A DNA stretch of 64,000 nucleotides from Segatella copri (GTDB taxonomy: Bacteria; Bacteroidota; Bacteroidia; Bacteroidales; Bacteroidaceae): assembly GCF_019249795.2 (NCBI RefSeq), contig NZ_CP156891.1, positions 3,053,466-3,117,465 on the forward strand, read 5' to 3'. Position numbers and translations under genes: made by a program. Below the pieces are notes generated by a model. The model saw only the letters and a list, made by a program, of their open reading frames with translations, did not search any database and had not been told where the DNA came from. Shown here piece after piece: positions 16,531 through 24,700 of the stretch. Each line of letters starts with the position of its first letter. Positions within the stretch are counted from its first letter, which is position 1.

Positions 16531-16697
16531 ATAAAAGTCAGCCGTTGTCAGCACGGCAAACAAAGAAAAGTCCTTGGCAGTATAGTCTTGAAGTATTTCA
16601 AGGCATACCGCCAAGGATTTTTCTTGCTGTGCCATAGTCGGAGGAAGTTAGTCTGAGGTACGAGGACTGTCTTTCTTCGACGACGGCTGACTTTTAT
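16531..16697. repeat. long 165-bp hairpin
   Basis: Outer arms ATAAAAGTCAGCCGTTGTC (16531-16549) and GACGACGGCTGACTTTTAT (ending about 16697) pair over 19 bp with one G-T. Inside, 16550-16634 is a second near-perfect palindrome of about 40 bp per arm (key blocks GGCA, TCCTTGGC, CTTGAAG and their complements). A further 45 nt on the 3' side forms a small hairpin. No gene lies here. The nature of the element is unknown. Confidence 0.7.
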
Positions 16698-16828
16698 ATA
16701 GTACTTTGACAGTGTGAATAGGCTATCATGTGAACCTCAAGAAACTAGAAACGGCAAACAAAAATGCTAATGAAAAATAAAAGAGCATAAAGATTGTATC
16801 AGAATGTAATATCCCAAGATAAAATGCG

Positions 16829-16836
16829 TATTTTTG
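16829..16836 (+). promoter_or_regulatory. -7 box of the phosphoribosyltransferase-like gene
   Basis: TATTTTTG, 22 bp upstream of the ATG at 16858; the leader would be about 15-17 nt. Confidence 0.55.
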
Positions 16837-16857
16837 AATTCTAAATAGTTATAGCTT

Positions 16858-17793
16858 ATGGGGCAACAATATGCAGGCATAAACAATAAATATGGAAAGA
16901 AAGGTCATCTGTATGATCTTTCTGCGAAACTCTTGTCACAAACAAAAGGTAGTTTTATGGTCATTTGTCTGGAAAATTCAGACAAGTTTTATTTCCTTCA
17001 TCGCATAAAGTGTAATTTACAGACTGTATGCAAAGATATGGGATGGGTAATAGTACACCAGCAACTCTTTAATCGTGATTTAGTCATAGGAATGGGTCTT
17101 GCAGAGAAGGGTATGTCTGACATGACCATTTTTCGCACAAAAAACGAGGACATATATAAGATTTGGAAAGATGTCTTGCATTTTGTGTTTCTAGGTAATG
17201 GTCTCCCGAATATAGATTATTTCTCTTATGACACCTCTTTTATAGGACAGGATTATGCACATGATATAGAATATTACTATATTCATGACTATTATCCGCT
17301 TACATGTAAGCAAGTATCCCATAAAGCAAGACAAGTTCGAAATACCGTCTATGCATTCAAAGATGGAGAAAAATCCTTGCTTTGGGCTAAGGTGTTTTCT
17401 GTATGCATCTCTAAACTATCGTGTTTTGACGCAATAAAAGAGAATGCTGTGCTTGTGCCGATACCCGCTTCAACAAAGAAAGCACATGGTAGACGCTTTA
17501 CTCGATTTTGCAGGGAGTTGGCAAAACGATTGGATATTGCCGATGGATTCCTAACTCTGTGGATTGAATTTGATAGAGAAAAGATGAAAGGTACAATTGG
17601 GAAGAACAAAATTGAAAATCTGACATTCAATCGGATACATATAAAAGGCAAGCATGTGTTGCTTGTTGATGACGTAATCACTACAGGTACAAGTTTAGTT
17701 CAAATTGGGAAGAAACTATTAGAACTTGGAGCGTTGTCTGTCAGAGGTGTCTTTATGGCTAAAACTGTTCGAGAAACAGAAATGTCGGTATGA
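16858..17793 (+). CDS. ComF-like phosphoribosyltransferase with unassigned N-terminus
   Basis: A 311-residue protein. The C-terminal half (about 170-305) is a type I phosphoribosyltransferase of the ComF kind: VLVPIPASTKKAHGRRFTRF, then the PRPP-binding loop HVLLVDDVITTGTSLVQ. ComF proteins are linked to DNA uptake, but the usual N-terminal zinc finger is missing. The first 150 residues (including KGSFMVICLENSDKFYFLHR and HDIEYYYIHDYYPLT) match nothing I know. It stands alone between a palindrome cluster and a candidate small RNA, in a strip rich in defence-gene remnants. The substrate is unknown. Confidence 0.75.
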   Translation: MGQQYAGINNKYGKKGHLYDLSAKLLSQTKGSFMVICLENSDKFYFLHRIKCNLQTVCKDMGWVIVHQQLFNRDLVIGMGLAEKGMSDMTIFRTKNEDIYKIWKDVLHFVFLGNGLPNIDYFSYDTSFIGQDYAHDIEYYYIHDYYPLTCKQVSHKARQVRNTVYAFKDGEKSLLWAKVFSVCISKLSCFDAIKENAVLVPIPASTKKAHGRRFTRFCRELAKRLDIADGFLTLWIEFDREKMKGTIGKNKIENLTFNRIHIKGKHVLLVDDVITTGTSLVQIGKKLLELGALSVRGVFMAKTVRETEMSV

Positions 17794-17817
17794 TGATTTT
17801 CGTCTAAATAATAAATA

Positions 17818-17853
17818 GAAGATAAAAATGTGCTGGAAACATTCTTTATCTTC
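17818..17853 (+). terminator. hairpin after the phosphoribosyltransferase-like gene
   Basis: GAAGATAAA (17818-17826) pairs with TTTATCTTC (17845-17853), followed by GATTTATTTTTG. A likely terminator; its T-rich tail doubles as the next promoter. Confidence 0.55.
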
Positions 17854-17857
17854 GATT

Positions 17858-17873
17858 TATTTTTGTACTTTTG
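17858..17873 (+). promoter_or_regulatory. tandem -7 boxes of a candidate small RNA
   Basis: TATTTTTG (17858-17865) and TACTTTTG (17866-17873) are adjacent TAnnTTTG matches with no ORF downstream, the same arrangement as before the lipoprotein gene. Confidence 0.5.
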
Positions 17874-17877
17874 CAAC

Positions 17878-17985
17878 CGAAAGAGTTCTTTAATTGGTTA
17901 TGCAAATTACAGCAGGATACTACATCCTGTATATTTCTAATTCGTAACCTCTTCTTCTAATGAAACAAATAGATGTTTCATTTTC
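17878..17985 (+). ncRNA. candidate structured small RNA
   Basis: About 108 nt bounded by a promoter and a terminator-like hairpin, with no reading frame. Predicted elements are a 5' hairpin ACCGAAAG/CTTTAATTGGT; a central hairpin with outer arms GTTATGCAAATTA and TAATTCGTAAC and inner stem CAGGAT (17913-17918)/ATCCTG (17924-17929); and a 3' hairpin AATGAAAC (17959-17966)/GTTTCATT (17975-17982) followed by TTC. It could instead be the leader of a lost gene. Confidence 0.45.
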
Positions 17986-18550
17986 AATTACTTACATAAA
18001 ATAGCGTGTTTTGGCATCGTAACCATGATACTTAGGCATCGTAACTATCTTGTTTACGGCCGGGGGGTAACTAGGGTGAGTAGGAAATCGCTTTTTCTGG
18101 GAGTCTATATATATACTATATCTTTCCTATAGTAAACGAACCTTTACATAAGGAAACTCTTAGAAAGTACTCTCCCCTTACTTACCCTACCCACCCGTAG
18201 AAGGGCAGGTCGGGGGCGGTATCCTGCTGCGAATAGTCATCCTCTGCTCTTGGCGATGAAGTCGGTGAAGGGTGAACCCCGATGCCAACCTTTGGCGTTA
18301 ATAATGTGTTAAAAACACCCCATAACCCATTATAATAGAGATTCTTATATTTCTAGCATGCGCTGTATATACAAAGTTCTTTTTACTAGGGTTCACCCCA
18401 GAGCCGAAAAGGTGAATGCTTGGGGCAAGTGTTCACCCCGCTGTTCACCATTTGGTAACTATCGGCAAAGATACGACAAAAGGCTTCCTGTTTTATTTCA
18501 AGCAATGTTCGTTCATTGGCATTGGGGTTGTTGTATTATCCACTTCCTGT
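17986..18550. other. non-coding region with iterated motifs
   Basis: No gene is supported; a 64-codon frame at 18358-18552 is not convincing. Repeated motifs are GGCATCGTAAC twice at a 22-bp step (18013-18023, 18035-18045), and GGGTGAACCCC (18270-18280) with inverted partners GGGTTCACCCC (18389-18399), GTTCACCCC (18431-18439) and GTTCACCA (18443-18450). Such iteration is typical of protein-binding arrays at origins or operators of mobile elements, but no replication gene is nearby. Confidence 0.45.
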
Positions 18551-18669
18551 AAGAGGGTGTGTCATAAGTCTGGATAATAGTTGGTGTATAACAGTTGACT
18601 ACCGCATGCACAACAGCCTCTTTCAACAAATAGAAGAGGGTGAATCATAAACTTATGACACAGCCTCTT
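18551..18669. mobile_element. MITE-like element with 19-bp terminal inverted repeats
   Basis: AAGAGGGTGTGTCATAAGT (18551-18569) and ACTTATGACACAGCCTCTT (18651-18669) are inverted copies with one mismatch. The 80 bp between them hold no gene but contain a second, partial pair of the same ends (CAGCCTCTTTC near 18615 and AAGAGGGTGAATCATAA near 18634). The ends resemble those of IS1182/IS4-type elements. No target duplication is evident. Confidence 0.6.
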
Positions 18670-18993
18670 TCAATTTGACTTGAATAGAACGCAAATCAGC
18701 GTTTTACATGGTAAAGGTCTTGAAAATCCCTCACTCTGAGGAATTTCCGAACGCATATCAAGGCTAAGCCTATCTACAACCTTTGCACCCCACTTGTATT
18801 GTTTCTGCTTCTCGCAAATGTCCTCGCCCAAACTCCAGTAGAATTTGAGCATTTCCGTATTCACTTTGACAGCAGCTTTTAGTTGTGCCATGCGGAAACG
18901 TTTCTTCAGGTCAGACAATCACTTCACATAGTTCTTGTCTGCCATGAAGGAGTCGCTATTCACGAACTGCGGTATATTATCTTTATTTTTCAT
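18670..18993 (-). pseudogene. YhcG-like (DUF1016) nuclease gene, N-terminal remnant
   Basis: From an ATG at 18993 the frame reads MKNKDNIPQFVNSDSFMADK, hits an in-frame TGA where a Trp is expected, and continues with LSDLKKRFRMAQLKAAVKV, EMLKFYWSLGEDI and KWGAKVVDRLSLDMRSE, the typical DUF1016 N-terminal domain of YhcG (PDDEXK) proteins. It breaks off after EGFS next to the MITE-like element. YhcG-type proteins often accompany type I restriction genes. The gene is clearly dead. Confidence 0.75.
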
Positions 18994-19109
18994 ATCATTA
19001 CCTTTTTTGAAATCCTTAGTTTCCTTTATATCAGAAAGTGTTTCTTCAATATCTTCAAATTGTAGGCAACTGGCTCTGTATGTTTTCAGGCATGAGCTTA
19101 GACATCTTT

Positions 19110-19280
19110 CTTGTAATTGTGCAACAAGTTATTGCACATTTACTTCGTCTAATTTGGCAACAGCTTGTTGTCAAATTGTAAGTTGCTCATTATAAAACTG
19201 ATACCATTGTCTGATATACTTCAAGTTTCTGTATGAAAGCCCTTTCATATCTGGGAACTCTGCCACAACTTGTGGAAAGT
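19110..19280 (-). pseudogene. second YhcG-like fragment, interior part
   Basis: The frame reads EFPDMKGLSYRNLKYIRQWY and then QFYNEQLTI, a stop, QQAVAKLDEVNVQ, a stop, and LVAQL. This is the next segment of a DUF1016 domain, after the part kept at 18670-18993, but it lies upstream of it on the minus strand, so the two remnants are rearranged or come from two copies. Confidence 0.65.
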
Positions 19281-19428
19281 TTACTCTAACAATCCCAACT
19301 CTTTCAGATAGCCCTCAATCTCCTTGTCAAGGTCAGCACGTTTGGCCTCCAGGTCCTTGATTGCCACGTAGTTTGTTTGCAACTTCTCAAAGTTTGTCAA
19401 GAAATTTCTGTTGTAATTCTTCGCTCAT
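19281..19428 (-). pseudogene. possible HsdM C-terminal tail remnant
   Basis: An ATG at 19428 opens MSEELQQKFLDKL and stops; one base further in another frame it reads EKLQTNYVAIKDLEAKRADL, then DKEIEGYLKELGLLE and stop. A Leu/Lys/Glu coiled tail ending in KELGL is typical of type I restriction-modification methylases and some partners. The frameshift shows decay. The assignment rests on a short segment. Confidence 0.4.
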
Positions 19429-19432
19429 ATCG

Positions 19433-20080
19433 TTATTTCTTTTTTATATTCAATGATTCACTGACATTGATATATTTTTCGTCTTTATCTGTTATATACT
19501 GATGGCTGTACTTTCCTTTTCCCTCATTTAGGATTATTACACCATTCCAAAAGGATGTCGGACTTATGGCATAGCTTGGGTCTAAACAGAATATTTTCTT
19601 GACACCGTCTTTTTGTTCTTCATACCCAATAGCAAGTACAGCATGAGCGCCACCTTTAAAAGACAGAGCGGTAATCAAAGGCGTGTCGCTATCTATTGCA
19701 GTCCTAAGTTCTTCTACAAAAGAAGTTTGGTCTGATAAAGATGCTGTATATTGAAGAGGCGAAGATGTAACCTCTTTAGCAAAAGAATGGGATAGCTTTT
19801 CTTTTATTTCGGAAAAATAAAATCCATCACGGCACAGTCCTTCTGTCACAAAGAACTCTTTGAAAAGTCTCCCTTTTGCGGTATTTCCCTTAAATGTTGT
19901 TTTCAAGTTGACAACTTGATTACGAGTAAGAACCTTTAGTATGAGCAGGTTCATCATCATGGAATATACGGCACAAGCCCCATCCATTTCTCCTTGTTGT
20001 AAATGGACAGGTTGCCACTTGCGGTTAAATACGCTAACACCCGAAGCCGTTATATCTAAATCTTTAATAATCTTAATCAT
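19433..20080 (-). CDS. C39/papain-like cysteine peptidase
   Basis: A 215-residue intact gene. LQQGEMDGACAVYSMMMNLL holds the Gln and Cys expected at a C39-type active site; GGAHAVLAIGYE supplies the His, and CLDPSYAISPTSFWNG the Asp. No signal peptide is seen, so it acts in the cytoplasm or is exported another way, and no ABC exporter is adjacent. I choose the ATG at 20080 (MIKIIKDLDITASG) because the next upstream ATG, at 20107, falls inside an AbiEii remnant on the other strand. The substrate is unknown. Confidence 0.7.
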   Translation of the reverse strand: MIKIIKDLDITASGVSVFNRKWQPVHLQQGEMDGACAVYSMMMNLLILKVLTRNQVVNLKTTFKGNTAKGRLFKEFFVTEGLCRDGFYFSEIKEKLSHSFAKEVTSSPLQYTASLSDQTSFVEELRTAIDSDTPLITALSFKGGAHAVLAIGYEEQKDGVKKIFCLDPSYAISPTSFWNGVIILNEGKGKYSHQYITDKDEKYINVSESLNIKKK

Positions 20081-20100
20081 TGTCACTTTGTTATTCCCAA

Positions 20101-20230
20101 CTGCCAAGACTCTCGGTAGATATAGACCTTGACTTTACTGTGGATTGCGACCGAGAATCCATGCTCTCCATTCGCCAAGAAGTGAATAACGAGATTCTAC
20201 GCTATATGGAGTCGGATGGTTCTCGAATCT
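20101..20230 (+). pseudogene. AbiEii toxin remnant (nucleotidyltransferase)
   Basis: The frame reads LPRLSVDIDLDFTVDCDRES, then MLSIRQEVNNEILRYMESDG and F, with no start codon nearby. RLSxDIDLDF is the metal-binding signature of the AbiEii/MNT-type nucleotidyltransferase toxins, and the following helix fits too. After about 20230 the match ends and no partner antitoxin gene (AbiEi) remains. A fragment of an abortive-infection or toxin-antitoxin gene. Confidence 0.7.
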
Positions 20231-20263
20231 GGTGCTGTGCTCGTCATCAATGATGCTTTTCTC

Positions 20264-21007
20264 TTATTCTTCTGCCAGTTCTTTCATCGCATCGTTTAAT
20301 GTGTTGAAAAGAACGTTGATGTTTTCTTCTTCATTCTTGCATGCCTCCTTGAAGAGGGCAACAGGATCTTCGGTGCTGCTCTTGAGTGGAGTCTCGTTGA
20401 GCAGGATGTTGACATTGTTCAGCAACATGCCGTGAAGGGTAGGCATGTGGAGCTGGTGCTGCTCGCCCTCCTTGCTGCCACACTTCAGTCCGGCTGCGTA
20501 TGCCTTTACGATGATGCGGACCAGAAGATGGATTGCCATCGGTTCGTCGGCGAGACTGATGAGAATGCCGTGGGTATAATCGCGTACATGCTCTTCAAGT
20601 GTGGTAAACTTGCCTTGAAGAAGCCAGGTGAAGTTACGCTTGTATTCAGACTCCATCGCCTTGTAAAGCTGGTTCGATTTGCAGGCTATGCGCAGGTAGT
20701 CGAGCATGGTTGGCTCAAAGGTCGGGTCAGCCTGTTTCATGCTGTCGAAGTTCTTCTTCATGCGCTCGTTGGCTTCCTCGGCAGTCTTGTAGTTGAGGCG
20801 TACGAGGGTAGAGAACATGATGTCGAAGAAGTATTGGTTTACCTCGCCATAGTGCTCCAGCATCATCTGCTTGATCTGTTTCGGGTCGTTCTTCTTGCTG
20901 AAGTCATTGCCTTCGATGGTAGCATCGATGATGCCACGTGCGTAAGCTTCGAAGAAACCTCTTACAAATGCAGCTACTGCCTGATAACTGTTGATTCTTT
21001 TGCTCAT
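20264..21007 (-). CDS. conserved hypothetical protein
   Basis: A 247-residue soluble, mostly helical, acidic protein (AFVRGFFEAYARGIIDATIE at the N-terminus, MLLNNVNILLNETPLKS later). It looks like a conserved Bacteroidota protein of unknown function. It is downstream of the polysaccharide deacetylase gene on the same strand, with a 48-bp gap, so they may form an operon. Normal composition marks the return to backbone sequence. Confidence 0.75.
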   Translation of the reverse strand: MSKRINSYQAVAAFVRGFFEAYARGIIDATIEGNDFSKKNDPKQIKQMMLEHYGEVNQYFFDIMFSTLVRLNYKTAEEANERMKKNFDSMKQADPTFEPTMLDYLRIACKSNQLYKAMESEYKRNFTWLLQGKFTTLEEHVRDYTHGILISLADEPMAIHLLVRIIVKAYAAGLKCGSKEGEQHQLHMPTLHGMLLNNVNILLNETPLKSSTEDPVALFKEACKNEEENINVLFNTLNDAMKELAEE

Positions 21008-21055
21008 TTCTTGTCTGTGTTTATTGGGCTGTTCCTGTTTGGGAATAACAGCTTC

Positions 21056-21667
21056 TTATTCAAAAGTCTTAAATTCATACCCCTGTTCCATGAGCCATTC
21101 TATGGCCTGAGGGAGCGCTGTCTTCAGCTTTTCAATGCTCTTCAGCGAGTCGTGGAAGGTGATGATGCTGCCATTGCGGGCATACCGTTTCACATTGTTC
21201 ACCACATCTTCTGCCGTCATCCATTTGGAATAGTCGCGCGTCACCACGTCCCACATGATGACCTTGTAAGTGCGGTGCAGCCACCAATACTCACTTGGTC
21301 GCATCCAGCCGTGAGGTGGACGGAAGAGATGGGCATGGATGATATCGTTCGCCTTATTGGTGTTGAGCACGTAGGAGATGACGCGGTGCTTGAAGGCACC
21401 GATATGATTGAATGTATGGTTGCCAACCTGATGACCCTCTGCCACAATCTGGTTGTAGAGGTCATGATGGCGCAATACATTCTCGCCTACCATAAAGAAA
21501 GTAGCCTTGATATTGTACTTTCTCAGGGTCTCTAAGATGAATGGAGTTGACTCTGGAATTGGACCGTCATCAAATGTAAGATAGACAGAATGGTCTTTCT
21601 TGTCCATTCTCCAGATGGCCTTTGGATATAACCATCTGAGCCATTTGGCTGGTTGCTCTATGAACAT
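21056..21667 (-). CDS. polysaccharide deacetylase (NodB-type)
   Basis: A 203-residue deacetylase of the carbohydrate esterase 4 family, removing acetyl groups from cell-wall or envelope glycans. Motif 1 is LTFDDGPIP (catalytic Asp and metal Asp), motif 2 GNHTFNHI (one metal His clear), motif 3 LFRPPHGWMRPS. No signal peptide is seen, which is common in short members of this family. The gene is 28 bp beyond a bidirectional terminator. Confidence 0.88.
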   Translation of the reverse strand: MFIEQPAKWLRWLYPKAIWRMDKKDHSVYLTFDDGPIPESTPFILETLRKYNIKATFFMVGENVLRHHDLYNQIVAEGHQVGNHTFNHIGAFKHRVISYVLNTNKANDIIHAHLFRPPHGWMRPSEYWWLHRTYKVIMWDVVTRDYSKWMTAEDVVNNVKRYARNGSIITFHDSLKSIEKLKTALPQAIEWLMEQGYEFKTFE

Positions 21668-21694
21668 GGATAAAACAGGTTTATATGAATAATG

Positions 21695-21731
21695 AAAAGT
21701 TTGGTGTCGTGTTTCGCGACACCAAACTTTT
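21695..21731. terminator. strong terminator downstream of the DUF2723 gene
   Basis: A perfect 15-bp stem, AAAAGTTTGGTGTCG (21695-21709) with CGACACCAAACTTTT (21717-21731), around the loop TGTTTCG. T runs on both sides allow termination in either direction; the gene using it is on the minus strand. Confidence 0.85.
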
Positions 21732-21740
21732 TTCTATTTT

Positions 21741-24700
21741 TTACTGATTGCCTTCCGGCATTCTGCCACCTCTGCCATGATAGAGACGGTAGAGGTTGTT
21801 GAGCTGCTTCTCATACTTCTGCTCCAACTGTGGACTCACCATTCCGGCAGCCTCGCAGATGCTCTGCATGATCATAATCTGACGGATGCAGTCGTGCTCT
21901 GCCTGGAGGAAACGGTCGTTTGGCAGCGAGAGATAGTAGTTGAGGTATTGTGAAGCATTCTTCCATACCGCTTCTATATATTCCTTGCCCTTGGCTTTCT
22001 GACCGGTCATCAGCCAGCCGCGAGCCATATCCAAGCCACCGCTCATGTAGTCGAGCGTAACATTGTAGGCAGGAATCTCGGTATCAGCCTTCTTCAGGAT
22101 GTTGATAGCCTTCTGCTTCTTGCCTTCGGCGATGAGCTGGAGGGCTGTCTGGGCGAGCAGGCGACGGTGGGTATAACACATACGCATGGTTGTCTCGTCG
22201 ATGTAGAGTCCCTTCTGCTTCAGGTTGCCGAACTTGAATCGGGTCATGATGTTGTGATAAGCCTTCTCTGTATCGAAGTTCTTGGCACCTGGCTTGTTGG
22301 TGGTGAACGGAGTGATACGGTTCACAAGTCCCTCCTGTACGAAGTTGTCACCGAGGTTCATATAGTTCTCTTCGCCTACGGTGAGTGCTACGTAGAGCGG
22401 ACGGGTCCAGTTGCACTGTGCCAGCATTTCGAGCATCATGAGGTCGTTCTTGTAGAGTGCGCTCTTGCCGGCAAGAGAGATGACCATCTTATCTGGAATA
22501 GAATCTGATGCCATCATCATGCCGCTCTTCTTTACAGCCTCCTTGTCGATGGTGACATAGAGGGTATCCGTAGGGATGAAGTGCATGTCAGGGTTCTTGC
22601 TGCGTACCCAGTTCTTCAGGATGTTCTTGAGCTCGAACGGTTCGTCACCAAACTGCTTCTTGGCATTCTCTGGATCCTGCTTGTAGAAGTCGAGAATCTG
22701 CTTCTTTGCTTCAGGCTCAACAGATACATATTCGTTGGTACCTGAACAGAAGTCGAGACGTGGCCAGGTGATTGGCACGGATGGTGAGTTGTATGCAGGA
22801 CGCATCATCTGATCGATATACCAGTCGGTCTGCAGGTAGCTCAGGTTACATACGCGGGCATCTGTTCCAACGCCTTCTACCTCCTGGTTGTACCAGAGTG
22901 GGAAGGTATCGTTATCACCATTGGTAAAGATGATAGGGTTTCCCTTCTCCTGGAGTGACATCAGGTAGTTCTGACCGAAGTCACGGCAGGTGTAACGGTT
23001 TGAGCGGTCGTGATCATCCCAGGTCTGTGATGCCATCTGGATAGGTACGAGAAGTGTGATGACTGCTACGATGGCTGTTACAGCAGTACCGCTGAGCTTC
23101 ATCTTGCGCTTCAGGATGTCGATGATGGCGAGTACGCCGAGACCGCACCAGATAGCGTATGCATAGAATGAACCGGCGTAAGCATAGTCACGCTCACGTG
23201 GCTGCATAGGTGTCTGATTCAGGTAGATGACGATGGCAAGACCTGTCATGAAGAACAGGAAGAATACAATCCAGAACTGCTGGATTCCGATAGGGAGGAG
23301 CACTTCCTCTTCCTTGCCGTTCTTCATTACCTTCTTCTTGCGGGTATACCAAGCCTGCCAGAAAAGTCCGATGAGACCGAGAATCAGCGGCATGCAGTAG
23401 AATACATTGTGTCCCTTGTTCTCCTTCAGGTCGTCTGGCAATTTGCTCTGGTCGCCATAGAGTGAATCATCAATGAATGAGAAACCGGTAATCCAGTTGC
23501 CGTGCTCTGGCTCACCATTGCCCTGGATGTCGTTCTGACGGCCGGCAAAGTTCCACATGAAGTAGCGCCAGTACATGAAGTTGCACTGGTAAGAGAGGAA
23601 GAAGCGGATGTTGTCAAACTGTGACGGCATCTTCACCATGATACTTTCTCCGCAGCGGTCGTAAGGAATCTCTGTGCCTTCTACACCGCCCATCCAGTCT
23701 TCGTATGCCTGGGCATGATCCGAACTGTACATACGAGGGAAGAGCATGTTCTGGGCATAGATATACTTATTCTTGTGACTTACTACGAAGTAAGAGTCCT
23801 TCTCATCAGCCGAAGCTTTCTCCTTGCGCTGGTAAACCGGTGCACCTTCTTTCATGACAGGCTTGCACATGTTGCCGTCTACTTCGAGGGCTACCTGTGA
23901 TGTATAAGCCTGGCCATAGAACAGAGGGCGGTCGCCATACTGGTCGCGGCTCAGATAACTTCCTAGGGTAAAGATGTCCTCAGGAGAGTTCTGGTCCATA
24001 GGAGGGTTGGCAGAAGAACGGATTACGATGAGTGCGTAGCTGGAATAACCAATCATCAGCATCAGCATGCAGAGCAAGGCTGTATTCTTGACGCGTGCTG
24101 AGATGAGCGGCAGGAGCTGCATCTTCTTCTTGGTGATGCCTGTAGATTCGTCAACGCCTGTTACTACCTCCTGCTTGCGCTTGTAGCCGAGTACGAACCA
24201 GAGAATAACCAGCACGATGATGCCGGTAATGGCAGCAGTCCAGCCATATCCGTAGAATGGGATGCCGAGCATGCCGAAGCCGAGAACGAAGGCGATATTC
24301 TGCTTCTTCTCGTTCTTCTCAGAAGCATGGCAGGTTTCGTAGATACCCCAGATAACTGAGGCTACGAGACAGATGATGTATACGATTTCACCGGTATTGA
24401 ACTGACAGCCGAGAGTGTTGACAAAGAACAGTTCGAACCAGCCGCCTACGGTGATGATACCTGGAACCACACCATACAGTACGGCTACCACTACGAGGAA
24501 TGAAAGGAACAGCGCCAGGAGCGAGCCCTTGAGGTTGGCATGTGGCACCTTCTTGTAGTAATAAACCAATACGATGGCTGGGATACAGAGCAGGTTGAGC
24601 AGGTGGACACCGATACTCAAACCGGTCATATAGGCGATGAGCACAAGCCAACGATCGCTATGAGGCTCGTCAGCATGGTCTTCCCACTTCAGGATGAGCC

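Noticed and set aside
16301..17793. A complete retron (palindromic RNA plus PRTase effector)
   Set aside because: No reverse transcriptase gene or catalytic YxDD segment is found on either strand in this strip. The resemblance is only kept as a hypothesis.
18358..18552. A 64-codon frame upstream of the MITE-like element
   Set aside because: Composition and the overlap with iterated GGTGAAC motifs make it an unlikely gene.
13246..20250. CRISPR array or tRNA gene as an integration site
   Set aside because: No regularly spaced direct repeats with spacers and no cloverleaf-like sequence were found by reading; a tRNA search program would settle the latter.
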